A DNA stretch of 64,000 nucleotides from CAUZIZ01 sp965218775. Lineage in GTDB: Bacteria > Acidobacteriota > UBA6911 > RPQK01 > JAJDTT01. Each line of letters opens with the position of its first letter. Position 1 is the stretch's first letter. A model generated the notes under the pieces. The model had not been told where the DNA came from. It saw only the letters and a program-made list of their open reading frames with translations, and made no database searches. The DNA lies in assembly GCA_965218775.1 (NCBI GenBank), contig CBDCLS010000006.1:1798001-1862000 (forward strand), read 5' to 3'. The position numbers and the translations under genes are program-made. Positions 44,764 through 53,077 of this stretch are shown piece by piece.

Positions 44764-46035
44764 ATGCCCAAGGCGATCAGTCACACGATCAAGCGACGAG
44801 GGAAGGACTCGCGAGATGGGGATGTGGAGATTCCCGTTGCCCGCGACCTTGCCACGGTTCCAGGTATACCCGTGCGCGAGAAAGACGTTTCGTATTACAG
44901 CAGGATGTATCCCCTGGAGGCCCAGTTCGTCGAGAAGTCCGCGGATCGGGAATGGGAATGGAGCGTCTGGAGTGATGAGCTGACCGAGTTCCACAAGGAT
45001 CACCACGAAAGAAACCGTTCTTTCGTGGATGCGGCGGAGTTATCGGGCGACCTTGAGCCGACAGGTAGGGCTGAGCCAGGAAAGGACCTGACGGAGGAAA
45101 TACGGACGAAGGCCTTGGAGCTAGGCGCCGGCGATGTCGGCTTTACCAGGTTGGACCGTAGGTACGTCTACGCTAGCAAGAAGCACTGGGTGAAATTCCA
45201 AAACGCTGTTTGTCTGGCGATGGAGCAGGACTACGAACAGACTCAGAAGATCGCCAGTATAGAGGCCGAGCACACTCACTTCGGCACCTACGAGAAGATC
45301 GGAGCCCTCGGTTTGGAGCTGGTCGACACCATCCGCGCACTGGGCTACCGGGCTCAGATGCACAGTCCCAGCGACGAGTCCGTGGTATACGTACCCCTGT
45401 TTGTAAACGCCGGCCTTGGCCAGTTGGGAGCTAACGGGCAGCTGCTAACGCCGCGCTTCGGGTCCAGATGTCGGCTGGCGATTGTCACTACGGATGCACC
45501 CGTGACCTACGACGAGCCCGTGGACTACGGAATCCACAAGTTCTGCCAGAAATGCCAGGTTTGTGTCAAACGGTGTCCCGCTCGGGCGTTGGTCAAGGAG
45601 CAGGTTTGGTGGCGGGGTGTGCACAAGAACAAGGTTACCTACGACCGGTGTCGTCCCGTGATGGCAAGATACGAGGGTTGCGGTGTGTGCATGAAGGTTT
45701 GCCCCGTACAGCGCTATGGGATGAAGGCAGTGATGGAGCACTATGTTGCCACCGGAGAGGTACTTGGAAAAGGAACGGACGACTTGGAGGGCTTCACTCT
45801 GAAGGGTCAATACTTCGGAGTGAGCGAGCTTCCCCAGCTGGACAGCGAGACCTTTCAGTTTCCCCATGGGCCGAAGGATGGATGGCTCTTTCAGGAGTTC
45901 AAAGAGAGGCTAAAAAAGGAGGGCATACCGCCTGCCAACCAGTTGCAGCGGTTCGCGGCCGCCGTGAAACGGATCCTGGACAAGGGCCCATCAACCCGAT
46001 ACGACCAGGTTGAGCCAACCAGCGACATCGAGTAA
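44764..46035 (+). CDS. two-cluster 4Fe-4S protein related to reductive dehalogenases/QueG
   Basis: A 423-residue protein. Residues ~95-240 resemble the substrate/cobalamin region of RdhA/QueG proteins (GAGDVGFTRLDRRYVYASKK, VPLFVNAGLGQLGANGQLL). Two [4Fe-4S] motifs follow: Cys 261, 264, 267 and 271 (CQKCQVCVKRCP) and Cys 296, 306, 309 and 313 (CGVCMKVCP). The layout matches reductive dehalogenase-like proteins. There is no Tat leader, so it is cytoplasmic, like the respiration-independent catabolic RdhA types. ATG 44764 follows GAGGA by 8 nt. With DUF59 and amidohydrolase partners it suggests reductive processing of an aromatic or halogenated compound (inference). Confidence 0.75.
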   Translation: MPKAISHTIKRRGKDSRDGDVEIPVARDLATVPGIPVREKDVSYYSRMYPLEAQFVEKSADREWEWSVWSDELTEFHKDHHERNRSFVDAAELSGDLEPTGRAEPGKDLTEEIRTKALELGAGDVGFTRLDRRYVYASKKHWVKFQNAVCLAMEQDYEQTQKIASIEAEHTHFGTYEKIGALGLELVDTIRALGYRAQMHSPSDESVVYVPLFVNAGLGQLGANGQLLTPRFGSRCRLAIVTTDAPVTYDEPVDYGIHKFCQKCQVCVKRCPARALVKEQVWWRGVHKNKVTYDRCRPVMARYEGCGVCMKVCPVQRYGMKAVMEHYVATGEVLGKGTDDLEGFTLKGQYFGVSELPQLDSETFQFPHGPKDGWLFQEFKERLKKEGIPPANQLQRFAAAVKRILDKGPSTRYDQVEPTSDIE

Positions 46036-46039
46036 GGCT

Positions 46040-46064
46040 CTAGTACGTTGTAACAGCGTACTAG
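46040..46064. repeat. 25-bp palindrome, GTAC...TGT family
   Basis: CTAGTACGTTGTAAC followed by AGCGTACTAG, a near-perfect palindrome 4 bp after the ferredoxin-like gene and 7 bp from the TauD stop. It may act as a bidirectional terminator stem between the two convergent genes. Confidence 0.55.
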
Positions 46065-46070
46065 CCTGGG

Positions 46071-46952
46071 TCATGCGCCTTCTGGCATCGCCCACTCGTT
46101 GTCGGATGCGTCGCCGGCGACCGTCGAACGTGCCATCACACGCCCTTGATCGTCGGGCCACGGGTGTCCGCGGTGTAACACGCAGCGGTTGTCCCAGATG
46201 ACGATATCGCCCGCCCGCCACTTGTGTTTATACGTCCGAGGTGGCTGGCCCGCGGCCTCCGTTAGATCTCGAAGCAGTTGCCGGCTCCGGGCAACGCCCT
46301 CGCCGAGGATGTGGCTCGCGTGCCGGCCCACGAAGAGGATTTCGCGACCGGTTGCCGGATGGGTTCGGATAATCGGGTGTTCCACCGCTGGTAGCTCCGC
46401 CAGTTCGTTATCCGTCAAGAACTCCAGACCGCCGTGCCAGGTGTGGCTGAAGCGGTAGCTGTGCACGGCGATCTTGTCGTCAAGCCAGGTTTTCATGTCG
46501 CCGTCGAGCACGTCGTATGCAGCACGCATGTCCGCCCACTCGGTCTCACCGCCGTCGTCAGGCACGACATGGGCAGCCAGGAGCGATGCTTTAGCACCGA
46601 CACGTTTGTAGGAACTATCCGAATGCCAGTGGGTGTTGCCGACCTGGAACCTGACCTGCAGGCTCGACGGCAGAGCGATGGTCCCGTCGGCGGTGATGTT
46701 CGAGAACAGGGCTAGGCCCGCTTTCTGCGTGCGTTTGAGGCCAGACTCGAGGCGGCCGAACCGTTTCGTGAAAGCGATGTGTGCTTCGTCGCTCAAGTGC
46801 TGCCCCGGAAAAATCAGTACCGCATAGGCGTGCCAAGCCGTCTCGATGGCCTCGAACGTCTTGTCGTCGAGCCGTCTGAGGTCGACATCAGTCACGAGCG
46901 CGCCGAGTGTTGCGTCGGTCGGCTTAATGTCCACAATTTCTCCAATACTCAC
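46071..46952 (-). CDS. TauD/TfdA-family dioxygenase
   Basis: A 293-residue Fe(II)/2-oxoglutarate dioxygenase. H-x-D is in NTHWHSDSSYK, the distal His in DNRCVLHRGHPW, and the 2-oxoglutarate-binding Arg in GRVMARSTVAG. The N-terminal DATLGALVTDVDLRRLDDKT and HAYAVLIFPGQHLSDEAHIA stretches are family-typical. Substrates of relatives include taurine, 2,4-D and alkyl sulfates; none can be assigned here. The start is a GTG at 46952 with GGAGAG just upstream. It converges with the ferredoxin-like operon. Confidence 0.88.
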   Translation of the reverse strand: MSIGEIVDIKPTDATLGALVTDVDLRRLDDKTFEAIETAWHAYAVLIFPGQHLSDEAHIAFTKRFGRLESGLKRTQKAGLALFSNITADGTIALPSSLQVRFQVGNTHWHSDSSYKRVGAKASLLAAHVVPDDGGETEWADMRAAYDVLDGDMKTWLDDKIAVHSYRFSHTWHGGLEFLTDNELAELPAVEHPIIRTHPATGREILFVGRHASHILGEGVARSRQLLRDLTEAAGQPPRTYKHKWRAGDIVIWDNRCVLHRGHPWPDDQGRVMARSTVAGDASDNEWAMPEGA

Positions 46953-47075
46953 CTATCTCTCCGTGGAGTATGATCGGTTGGTCCATTGTATATGTCATTG
47001 TCGAACGAGGGAGAAACAGACACAAGGATGTTTGCGGGTCGACACAAAAGGTCTCATCGCATAGAGTCAGCGGAT

Positions 47076-47858
47076 ATGGGTGCCGAAAAGCCGAAACGGC
47101 GTGTTGCCCTGGTGACGGGGAGTTCCCGCGGAATCGGACGGGCGACCGCCCTGCGGCTGGCCGCGGAGGGAGCGACGGTCGTTGTCAACTATCACCGGCA
47201 AAAAGCAGCGGCTGAGGAGGTAGTGGGGCAGATTGCCGGCGCTGGCGGACGTGCCATAGCAATTCAAGCGGATGTCGGTGACCGGTCGGCCGTCGCTAAG
47301 ATGGTCGCGGAGACGGCAGAGCGCTTAGGTCCGATCAGTGTCCTCGTCAACAATGCCGGTATCGCGCATTTTGGCGAGTTCTCTCGCTACAACGAAGAAG
47401 AGTTCGATGCCATGTGGCGGACCAACGTCAAGGGCGTGATCCAATGCACCGCTGAAGTCGCACCCGCGATGATCCAGGCCGGCTTTGGCCGGATCATCAA
47501 TCTGTCTTCGATTGCTGCCCTCGGAACGGCATTCCCTGGCACGACCCTTTACGGAGCTACCAAAGCCGCTGTTTTGACCCTAAGCAAGAGATGCGCCTTA
47601 GAATTGGGACGCCATGGCATCTGCGTGAACGCTGTCTGCCCCGGATTGATCGCGACGGACATGCCCTTTCAGGGAAAGACACAAGAGGAGATCGATGAGA
47701 TGATCGGCCTCTTCTCAGAAAGGGCCATGCTTCTGCGAACCGGTGAGGCGGAGGAAATTGCTAGCGTGATCTGTTTTCTGGCATCAGATGAAGCCGGTTT
47801 CATTACAGGACAGACCATAACGGTCGACGGAGGCCGTATGGACTACCTGACCCACTGA
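47076..47858 (+). CDS. short-chain dehydrogenase/reductase (FabG-like)
   Basis: A 260-residue SDR: cofactor loop TGSSRGIGRATAL, NNAG in VLVNNAGIAHFGE, catalytic Ser (NLSSIAALG) and Y-x-x-x-K (TLYGATKAAVL), and a terminal ITGQTITVDGGRMDYLTH. This is the classical oxoacyl-reductase or polyol dehydrogenase type. The frame is open from 46986, but the first 30 codons have no family resemblance; ATG 47076, directly before the Rossmann strand, fits the usual length, and ATG 47028 is an alternative. It is followed after 19 bp by a small frame and then an amidohydrolase gene, probably one transcript. Confidence 0.85.
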   Translation: MGAEKPKRRVALVTGSSRGIGRATALRLAAEGATVVVNYHRQKAAAEEVVGQIAGAGGRAIAIQADVGDRSAVAKMVAETAERLGPISVLVNNAGIAHFGEFSRYNEEEFDAMWRTNVKGVIQCTAEVAPAMIQAGFGRIINLSSIAALGTAFPGTTLYGATKAAVLTLSKRCALELGRHGICVNAVCPGLIATDMPFQGKTQEEIDEMIGLFSERAMLLRTGEAEEIASVICFLASDEAGFITGQTITVDGGRMDYLTH

Positions 47859-47877
47859 CGCACGAAAGGAAAATCCG

Positions 47878-47961
47878 ATGTCTCAGACGCAAATCCCCCA
47901 GATCGACCCAGAAGAAGAAATCGGCTTCATTAAACTGGATAAACGGATTTTACGTCCATGA
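47878..47961 (+). pseudogene. 5' end of a lost gene (27 residues)
   Basis: ATG 47878 with AAAGGAAAA upstream reads MSQTQIPQIDPEEEIGFIKL and stops seven codons later. It has a good start context and lies in the gap between SDR and amidohydrolase genes, so it looks like the beginning of a deleted operon member. A genuine small peptide cannot be excluded. Confidence 0.35.
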
Positions 47962-48001
47962 CTCCCGAGCTCAGGATCCTGGCCCTGATACTGAGGCTCC
48001 C

Positions 48002-48754
48002 GTGACCGAAACCCCTGTCATCGATTTCCACAGCCACATGGGAGCCTGGGGCCGCCACGGGATGGATGACGACGTCTCCCTGGTCCTGCGGGTGATGGAT
48101 GCGGCCGGGATCGATCGGGCCTGCATCAACACTGTCCACTTCGGGGATCCGAAGGAGGGCAACGACCGCATCGCCCGGAGAGTCTCGCAGTGGCCGGACC
48201 GGTTCATCGGGGCTGCTTTTGTCACTCCCCACTATCCGGATGAGATGATTCCGGAGCTGGAGCGCGCCTTCGACCATCTGGGCCTGCGATTCCTCAAGAT
48301 CTATCCTACCTACGTGCGCCGAGCCCATGACGATCCCGTCTACTTCCCGGTGCTGGAATGGGCCAATGATCGCTCTCTGGTGGTCATGTCTCACGCCACG
48401 TTCCGCTTTGACGACGAGTCGGTGACCATCCCCGGCCGGTACGAGTTTCTGGTGAAGCGTTTTCCGCGAGTGCGCTGGGTCCTGGCCCACGCGGCGGGCG
48501 GAATCAATCAGGAGGCGGTGGACGCCGCCCGCCAGCTGCCCAACCTGTATCTGGAGACCTGCAGCTCGGGCCTGGCCAACGGGGCTATCGAGTTTGCCGT
48601 CCAGGGGGTAGGAGAGGATCGGGTCCTGTTCGGTACCGACATGCCTCTCCTGGACGGTGTGCAACAGCTGGCAAAGGTGGTGACTGCACAGATCTCGGAA
48701 CAGGCGAAGCGAAAGATCCTGGGATTGAATGCGATTCGTTTGTTGGAGCTTTGA
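48002..48754 (+). CDS. amidohydrolase family protein
   Basis: A 250-residue TIM-barrel amidohydrolase of the COG2159 type. H-x-H lies in VIDFHSHMGAWG, a His ligand in VVMSHATFRFDD and another in WVLAHAAGGINQ, and the catalytic Asp in VLFGTDMPLLDG. At 250 residues it is at the short end of the family. Initiation is at GTG 48002 with GAGG 6 nt upstream. It belongs to the same direction and spacing as the SDR gene and may act with it on an aromatic or lactone substrate (inference). Confidence 0.82.
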   Translation: MTETPVIDFHSHMGAWGRHGMDDDVSLVLRVMDAAGIDRACINTVHFGDPKEGNDRIARRVSQWPDRFIGAAFVTPHYPDEMIPELERAFDHLGLRFLKIYPTYVRRAHDDPVYFPVLEWANDRSLVVMSHATFRFDDESVTIPGRYEFLVKRFPRVRWVLAHAAGGINQEAVDAARQLPNLYLETCSSGLANGAIEFAVQGVGEDRVLFGTDMPLLDGVQQLAKVVTAQISEQAKRKILGLNAIRLLEL

Positions 48755-48768
48755 TCCCAGGCGGCACG

Positions 48769-48885
48769 ATGTCTGCACCACAGGTGGTCAACCAGCTCTT
48801 GAAGGAAACGACTCCCTTGAGTCTGACCGATCTCAGTTTTCACGACCAGATCCATTTCTTAAGTCCGATGTCTGATTTCCAGTAG
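48769..48885 (+). pseudogene. short frame after the amidohydrolase, possible gene remnant
   Basis: Thirty-eight residues (MSAPQVVNQLLKETTPLSLT and a further 18) starting 15 bp after the amidohydrolase stop and overlapping the convergent methyltransferase gene by 27 bp. It looks like the start of a truncated operon gene, but no family is recognised. Confidence 0.25.
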
Positions 48886-50607
48886 GTACATGACGAGCAC
48901 GTTCTCTTCTCCGAAGCTGAGGTGATGTGCGTCCGAGAGCTGCTCGACCCGTTGAATCTGGTCCAGATGGCGGTCGAAGGTAGGAGTAAAGGGTAGGAAA
49001 GTAAAATCGATGACCTTGGAATCCAGACCCCTCTCCTGCAGGAGATCGGCGGTCCGCACCTGACTCAAAAGTGAAATCTGCATGACGTAGGCCACGCCGT
49101 CCGACTCGAGAAGGTCCGGCAAAAGAGAGATCAAATGATCCAGAAGGTTGCGCCCCCAGTAATCTAGAGGCCGATGGCCGGTCGGTTCCCCGAAAGGGTC
49201 GACGGGCATTTGATAGAGGCTCGCCGCCACGACGTCGTATTTCTCCTCGGGCAAATAGGCATACAAATCCAGCACTTCCCCGCTGACTCGATCTGCCACC
49301 CCGTTACGGAAGGCGTTGGCTAGGGTGTTAGCGACGGCTTCCTGCTGGATGTCAATCGCCTGGACGTGCTGGGCACCGTTCAATGCTAGCTGCACGGTCA
49401 GTACCCCTGCACCACAACCCACATCCAGGCAGCGCTTGTCGCGTCCAGCACCCGATTCCAGGAGATGCTTCCAGGTTAGAAAGCTGCCGTGGGTGGGCCG
49501 GAACACGCCGGGGTCCGCCACGATCTGGGGAAAGGGCAGCGGATAGAGGTTTCGTCCTTTTGTGTCGCGCCAGGCTGCCGGGGGGTTATCGCTTCGCCGA
49601 GTTGAAGCTGAGGGGACGACTTCTTCGGTCGGAGCTTGAGAGGCCACCTCAGCCTGACTGGGCCCCGTCTCTGCCAGTTCCCTGCGGAGGGTAGCGATAT
49701 GCTCACGTGTCACTCCGCAGCAGCCACCTACGATTTGAGCCCCTTCTTCTAGCCACTTCCGAGCCAAAGAAGTGTAAGCCTCCGGGCCCACTCCCTCGTC
49801 GAACTTCCAGCCTGGGTCCAGGTAGTGTCCGACATTGGGGTAGACACCCAGCGGTAGGTCGGTAAAGTCTCTCAACCAGGGGAGCATCCCCAGAACATGG
49901 CTGGCGGGTAGGCAGTTGATGAGCAGAGCGCTGACACCCATCTCCTCAAATCTTCGAGCGGCGCGCCCGAACCGATCTCCTTCGGGGCCACCCCAGTGCT
50001 GACCGTAGAGGCCACAGACACCCTCCCTGCAGCGCCGGAAACTCAACCAAAGGGGAATCCCTGTTCCGAGCAGGACTTCCACTGCCGGGAAAGTAAGGTC
50101 CTCCCGGATGAGAGTCATGGTTTCCATCAAGATGAGGTCTGGGGGGTCGCTCTTGAGTGCTCGGGTCAGTAACTCCAGTGTTTCCACGTGCTGGGGCTGG
50201 ACGATGTCACCGTTGATGCTGAACGCCACCGCGCAGCGACCCTTCCGGCCCGCTTCCTCGACTGCTTGACGAGCCAATCGGACTCCTTGCCGGGCTACAT
50301 CGATCCAGCTGCCCCCGCGGTCTTGCAACTGGATACGGACCTCTCCTTGGGGAGCGTCGATGATTCCCCAGGTGTTCGTGGAAATGATGTCGCACCCAGC
50401 CGCCAAGTAGCCCTTGTGGACTTCTAGTACCGAACTGGGGGTGTTGTACAGGGCCCAGGTCCCCCACAGATTCTGATCGCTGACTCGATAGCCGGACGCT
50501 CCCGTCCTCTCCAGTTCGGTGGCCATTCCTCCGTCGAGGATGACGCACCTGTTTTGGTTGATTAAGCGCCCGATCCGACGATAGGAAGCAGATTCAGTGG
50601 CAGCCAT
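48859..50607 (-). CDS. homocysteine S-methyltransferase domain fused to a SAM methyltransferase
   Basis: A 582-residue two-domain protein. Residues ~15-310 are a homocysteine S-methyltransferase (MmuM/MetH-N type): CVILDGGMATELERTGA, LLINCLPASH and the zinc-binding IVGGCCGVTREHIATL. After a Pro/Ser-rich linker, residues ~370-580 are a class I methyltransferase: CLDVGCGAGVLTVQLALNGA (motif I), VQAIDIQQEAVANTL (motif II) and VAASLYQMPVDPFGEP (motif IV). ATG 50607 has AGAGGTG upstream. The fusion could couple methionine formation to methylation. Each domain is known separately; the joint reaction is inference. Confidence 0.85.
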   Translation of the reverse strand: MAATESASYRRIGRLINQNRCVILDGGMATELERTGASGYRVSDQNLWGTWALYNTPSSVLEVHKGYLAAGCDIISTNTWGIIDAPQGEVRIQLQDRGGSWIDVARQGVRLARQAVEEAGRKGRCAVAFSINGDIVQPQHVETLELLTRALKSDPPDLILMETMTLIREDLTFPAVEVLLGTGIPLWLSFRRCREGVCGLYGQHWGGPEGDRFGRAARRFEEMGVSALLINCLPASHVLGMLPWLRDFTDLPLGVYPNVGHYLDPGWKFDEGVGPEAYTSLARKWLEEGAQIVGGCCGVTREHIATLRRELAETGPSQAEVASQAPTEEVVPSASTRRSDNPPAAWRDTKGRNLYPLPFPQIVADPGVFRPTHGSFLTWKHLLESGAGRDKRCLDVGCGAGVLTVQLALNGAQHVQAIDIQQEAVANTLANAFRNGVADRVSGEVLDLYAYLPEEKYDVVAASLYQMPVDPFGEPTGHRPLDYWGRNLLDHLISLLPDLLESDGVAYVMQISLLSQVRTADLLQERGLDSKVIDFTFLPFTPTFDRHLDQIQRVEQLSDAHHLSFGEENVLVMYLLEIRHRT

Positions 50608-50719
50608 GAAGTGACACCTCTTTCTGGATGGCGAAGGAGACTTCGAGAACCCCCTAAACTCTAGCTCATTAGGAGAGCGATGCTGAGCCCCGACAAAGCA
50701 GTCTCGTGGTCTCTCATGA

Positions 50720-51094
50720 TTAGCTTACGGCGGCAGTGGTATGGAAGTTGACAGGACCATATCCGTGGCCCATCCCCGGATCCACCACCAACGGAAACGA
50801 AAAGGTTGGAACTCGATCAGCCAGTGCCTCAATTGTGGCTGCATTCCCTGGCGCTCCTGTCTTGGCCGTGGCCGCTCGTGGAGCGATGTCACTAACCACA
50901 GCGTCGAGCTGGGCCACGACGAAATCGGGATTCAGGAACTCAACTGCGGCGACACTCCGAGTGTTTTGGGCCGTCAGCAACGTTATGATACTCGTCCCGT
51001 AGACTCCGTGTTGATGAAACGTCTTGAGGTCGGCCTGCAGCCCTGCTCCTCCCGAAGGATCAGATCCCGCAATCGTCATGGCTACCGGCGTCAT
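50720..51094 (-). pseudogene. thiD: hydroxymethylpyrimidine (phosphate) kinase, 5' fragment
   Basis: The frame opens with MTPVAMTIAGSDPSGGAGLQ, then ADLKTFHQHGVYGTSIITLL and TAQNT, the unmistakable ThiD N-terminus (HMP substrate and Mg-ATP binding). Homology ends at LVVDPGMG (normally VVDPVM), residue ~110, followed by ten unrelated codons and a stop. The remaining ~150 residues, with the catalytic Cys/anion hole, are missing, so it is truncated. The lost part ends in the 110-bp gap before the homocysteine methyltransferase fusion gene. Confidence 0.8.
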
Positions 51095-51200
51095 GGTTGG
51101 CCTTCCCCCGGCCGCCTCAAGGGCACTCCAAGCACACAGGACACGTCGACGCCGTAAAGGATCGCAAGCAGTACCTCGAAAGGTTGGGTGTAGGCTGAAG

Positions 51201-51299
51201 CTATGAGAAAGCCGGCGTAGCGTCTGCAGGTGGGGTGGGGAGCTCTTTCAAGTCGAGAGCCCGTTTCTGGGCATTCTCCTCGAACCAGTCCAGCTCCAG
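51201..51299 (-). pseudogene. 3' tail of a lost gene, cut at a short palindrome
   Basis: Thirty-two codons and a stop reading LELDWFEENAQKRALDLKEL and ending PPADATPAFS, which has the look of real coding sequence. The frame is lost exactly where the palindrome at 51301-51323 starts. Family unknown. Confidence 0.35.
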
Positions 51300-51300
51300 C

Positions 51301-51323
51301 GTACTAGGTTGACAGAGTACTAG
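51301..51323. repeat. 23-bp palindrome, GTAC...TGT family
   Basis: GTACTAGGTTGACAGAGTAC plus TAG. Its complement matches CTAGTACCCTGTCAACCTAG at 17368 with one central change. Directly abuts the gene tail at 51201-51299. Confidence 0.5.
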
Positions 51324-51506
51324 TTTGAACGGCACGGCTTGCGAAGGGAGGGGAGGTGGCTTATTCCCGCGGATTCAGTGCAGGGGAGCGGAGACTAGAA
51401 GAGACTTGTCAGCGATTAGGGGTGAGCAGTTTCTCCGATTATAAGAAGGGGCGAGAATGGAACAGTGCCGTTAGTTGCGCTATTTAATAAGGAATGGGGT
51501 TGGAGA

Positions 51507-51782
51507 TCAGTTTCTTACTAGTTTCGACCATTCGAAGCTTCGAATCCCGCTGCTTTTCGCCGCTGCCCAACTGGCAAGGGCCCGACACTCCTTGACCAGA
51601 CTTTCCACGCGGTCGCTCAATCCCTCACCGAAATCCTTGGTCAGCCTGTCCCCTAGTCTCTTGAGCTTCTTGCGTGTCCTTGGACCAGACTGAGGGGCGA
51701 ACAGAAGGGCAACGGTGGCCCCGGTCAATCCCGCCGACATTACCACTAACGTCGTCTTGATCAAGTCATTTCTTTGACTCAT
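51507..51782 (-). CDS. YtxH-domain protein
   Basis: A 91-residue membrane-anchored protein: an N-terminal helix with VVMSAGLTGATVALLFAPQS, the glycine-rich YtxH signature (LFAP-x-SG-x-x-TR), then a charged coiled-coil tail. YtxH proteins are small stress-related envelope proteins of undefined mechanism. Two ATGs are close: 51788 directly abuts the AGGAGG site, whereas 51782 is 6 nt from it and was chosen. A second, longer protein of the same type is encoded 85 bp upstream on the same strand, suggesting an operon. Confidence 0.8.
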   Translation of the reverse strand: MSQRNDLIKTTLVVMSAGLTGATVALLFAPQSGPRTRKKLKRLGDRLTKDFGEGLSDRVESLVKECRALASWAAAKSSGIRSFEWSKLVRN

Positions 51783-51866
51783 TCGCATCCTCCTTGGGGC
51801 TTGCTTTGCTATCGGTGCTCACACGACCTGCTTGCGCCGGCTTAAGTGGTTCCCTCTTCCCACGAA

Positions 51867-52268
51867 TCAGGCAGCTCGAGAAGGTTTCCTAGACATGAGC
51901 TGATCTAAGCCCGCCTTCACGGCTTTGAGGAATGCGGAAAGTTCGAGGGCGGATTCGACTAGATTGTTCTGTATCACGTCACTCGTCTGCTCGAATCTGT
52001 TTGCGGTATGACTCACCACCGTATCCACCTTGGAAGCCTGTTCCCTTCCCACACAAATCATTTCGCCCACGAAGCGGTCTAGGTCCTTCGCTCGTCTCTG
52101 AAGGATCTCAAAGGGTGTCGTGACTTGGTCGAGGACCTGTACCACTTTGCCAGAAATTCTTTCCAAAAGGCGGCCCGCTTTTTCTGACTTGGCTGTACAT
52201 AGCAGTGTTAGAGCCGCTCCGAAAGCGCCGCCTATTATCAAATAGGTTCTCTCGCGAGGGGAAGCCAT
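51867..52268 (-). CDS. YtxH-like coiled-coil membrane protein
   Basis: A 133-residue protein with one N-terminal hydrophobic segment (TYLIIGGAFGAALTLLCTA) followed by a long amphipathic helical region (residues ~30-130). The beginning resembles YtxH proteins, but the LFAP-x-SG motif is degenerate (LLCTAKSEKAGR). AAAGGAGG lies 9 nt before the ATG at 52268. It precedes the shorter YtxH gene and probably shares its transcript. An envelope-stress role is likely by analogy only. Confidence 0.65.
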   Translation of the reverse strand: MASPRERTYLIIGGAFGAALTLLCTAKSEKAGRLLERISGKVVQVLDQVTTPFEILQRRAKDLDRFVGEMICVGREQASKVDTVVSHTANRFEQTSDVIQNNLVESALELSAFLKAVKAGLDQLMSRKPSRAA

Positions 52269-52738
52269 CTTATCGTTCCCTCCTTTCGGTGTTTTCTACA
52301 ATTATACAAAGAACAGGCCAGCGCCGGTCGGAGATACAGGGGGTTCACTTCCAATCCCGGCCCACAAGACTCTGACACTGAGCAAGGATTTGCTCTAGCA
52401 TCTAGATAACCATGGTCGACGACGGGGACGCAACGCCGTTGTTGAGGAAACAGTTAGAAGGGCAAGGGCGTATGCAAAGGGGTCAGGATTAATCAGCCGA
52501 AATCTGGATCTGTAGCGTGTCCAGCTCGCCTTCGTATTCATCGCGTTGAGCCTTCAGCCAGCCATTTCTCAAAGTCTTTTGAGAGAGATCCTTTAAGAGC
52601 AAGCAGAGATAAGAGTTAGCAGTGATCTGAGTGAATGGGAATCGCTCGGTCATTGTTGCAAAACTCGGGAAGTCGAGTAACTGTGCTGGTTCTGACACTA
52701 TGTGAGAGTGTCAGATAGTTCTGGTATCCTGTCCGTCA
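52269..52738. other. gap; hairpin near the left end of a two-gene IS
   Basis: No supported gene. A minus-strand frame at 52489-52698 (69 residues) has no recognisable features. CTGACACT at 52692-52699 pairs perfectly with AGTGTCAG at 52707-52714 around a 7-nt loop, 25 bp before the IS genes; it may be part of the IS end or a stop signal. Another small hairpin (GAGCCC/GGGCTC, 54355-54371) lies beyond the other end. Confidence 0.4.
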
Positions 52739-53077
52739 GTGAAAGGTCGGCCGGATCCACTACTGCAGCGTCGGGGCGCCCTGGCCCGACTGTTGCCGCG
52801 TTTTCGCGAGATGCTGCCGGGCTCCTTGGTCTTTCGCCGCCGCCGTTGCGGCAAAGCCAATTGCATCTGCGCGCAGGGCCGCGCCCATTGGCATCGCAGT
52901 GCTCAGTTAGTGATCGCTCAACGGGGAGGGGCGGCGAAGACCTATCACGTGCCCCACCACCAGGTGCAGGAAGTACAGAGGCGCTTGGCGCTGCGGGCCG
53001 AGTTGGAAGCTAAGGTTCGGGAGATCTTGCGTTTGAATCTCGAGCGCTGGTTGGCGGAGAAGAAACCGAAGCCGTGA
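52739..53077 (+). CDS. DUF6788-type accessory protein of a two-gene IS
   Basis: A 112-residue basic protein: MLPGSLVFRRRRCGKANCIC, then GRAHWHRSAQLVIAQRGGA and VQEVQRRLALRAELEAKVRE. The paired Cys within the first half and a C-terminal coiled coil fit the DUF6788 group, which is found next to transposases. It starts with GTG 52739 and overlaps the transposase gene by 4 bp (GTGA). It probably aids DNA binding by the transposase (inference). Confidence 0.7.
   Translation: MKGRPDPLLQRRGALARLLPRFREMLPGSLVFRRRRCGKANCICAQGRAHWHRSAQLVIAQRGGAAKTYHVPHHQVQEVQRRLALRAELEAKVREILRLNLERWLAEKKPKP

Noticed and set aside
50608..50719. Possible SAM or THF riboswitch before the methyltransferase fusion
   Set aside because: No conserved riboswitch core or terminator could be recognised in this short leader.
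52489..52698. 69-codon minus-strand frame before the two-gene IS
   Set aside because: No family, no ribosome site; might be an IS relic but I cannot support it.
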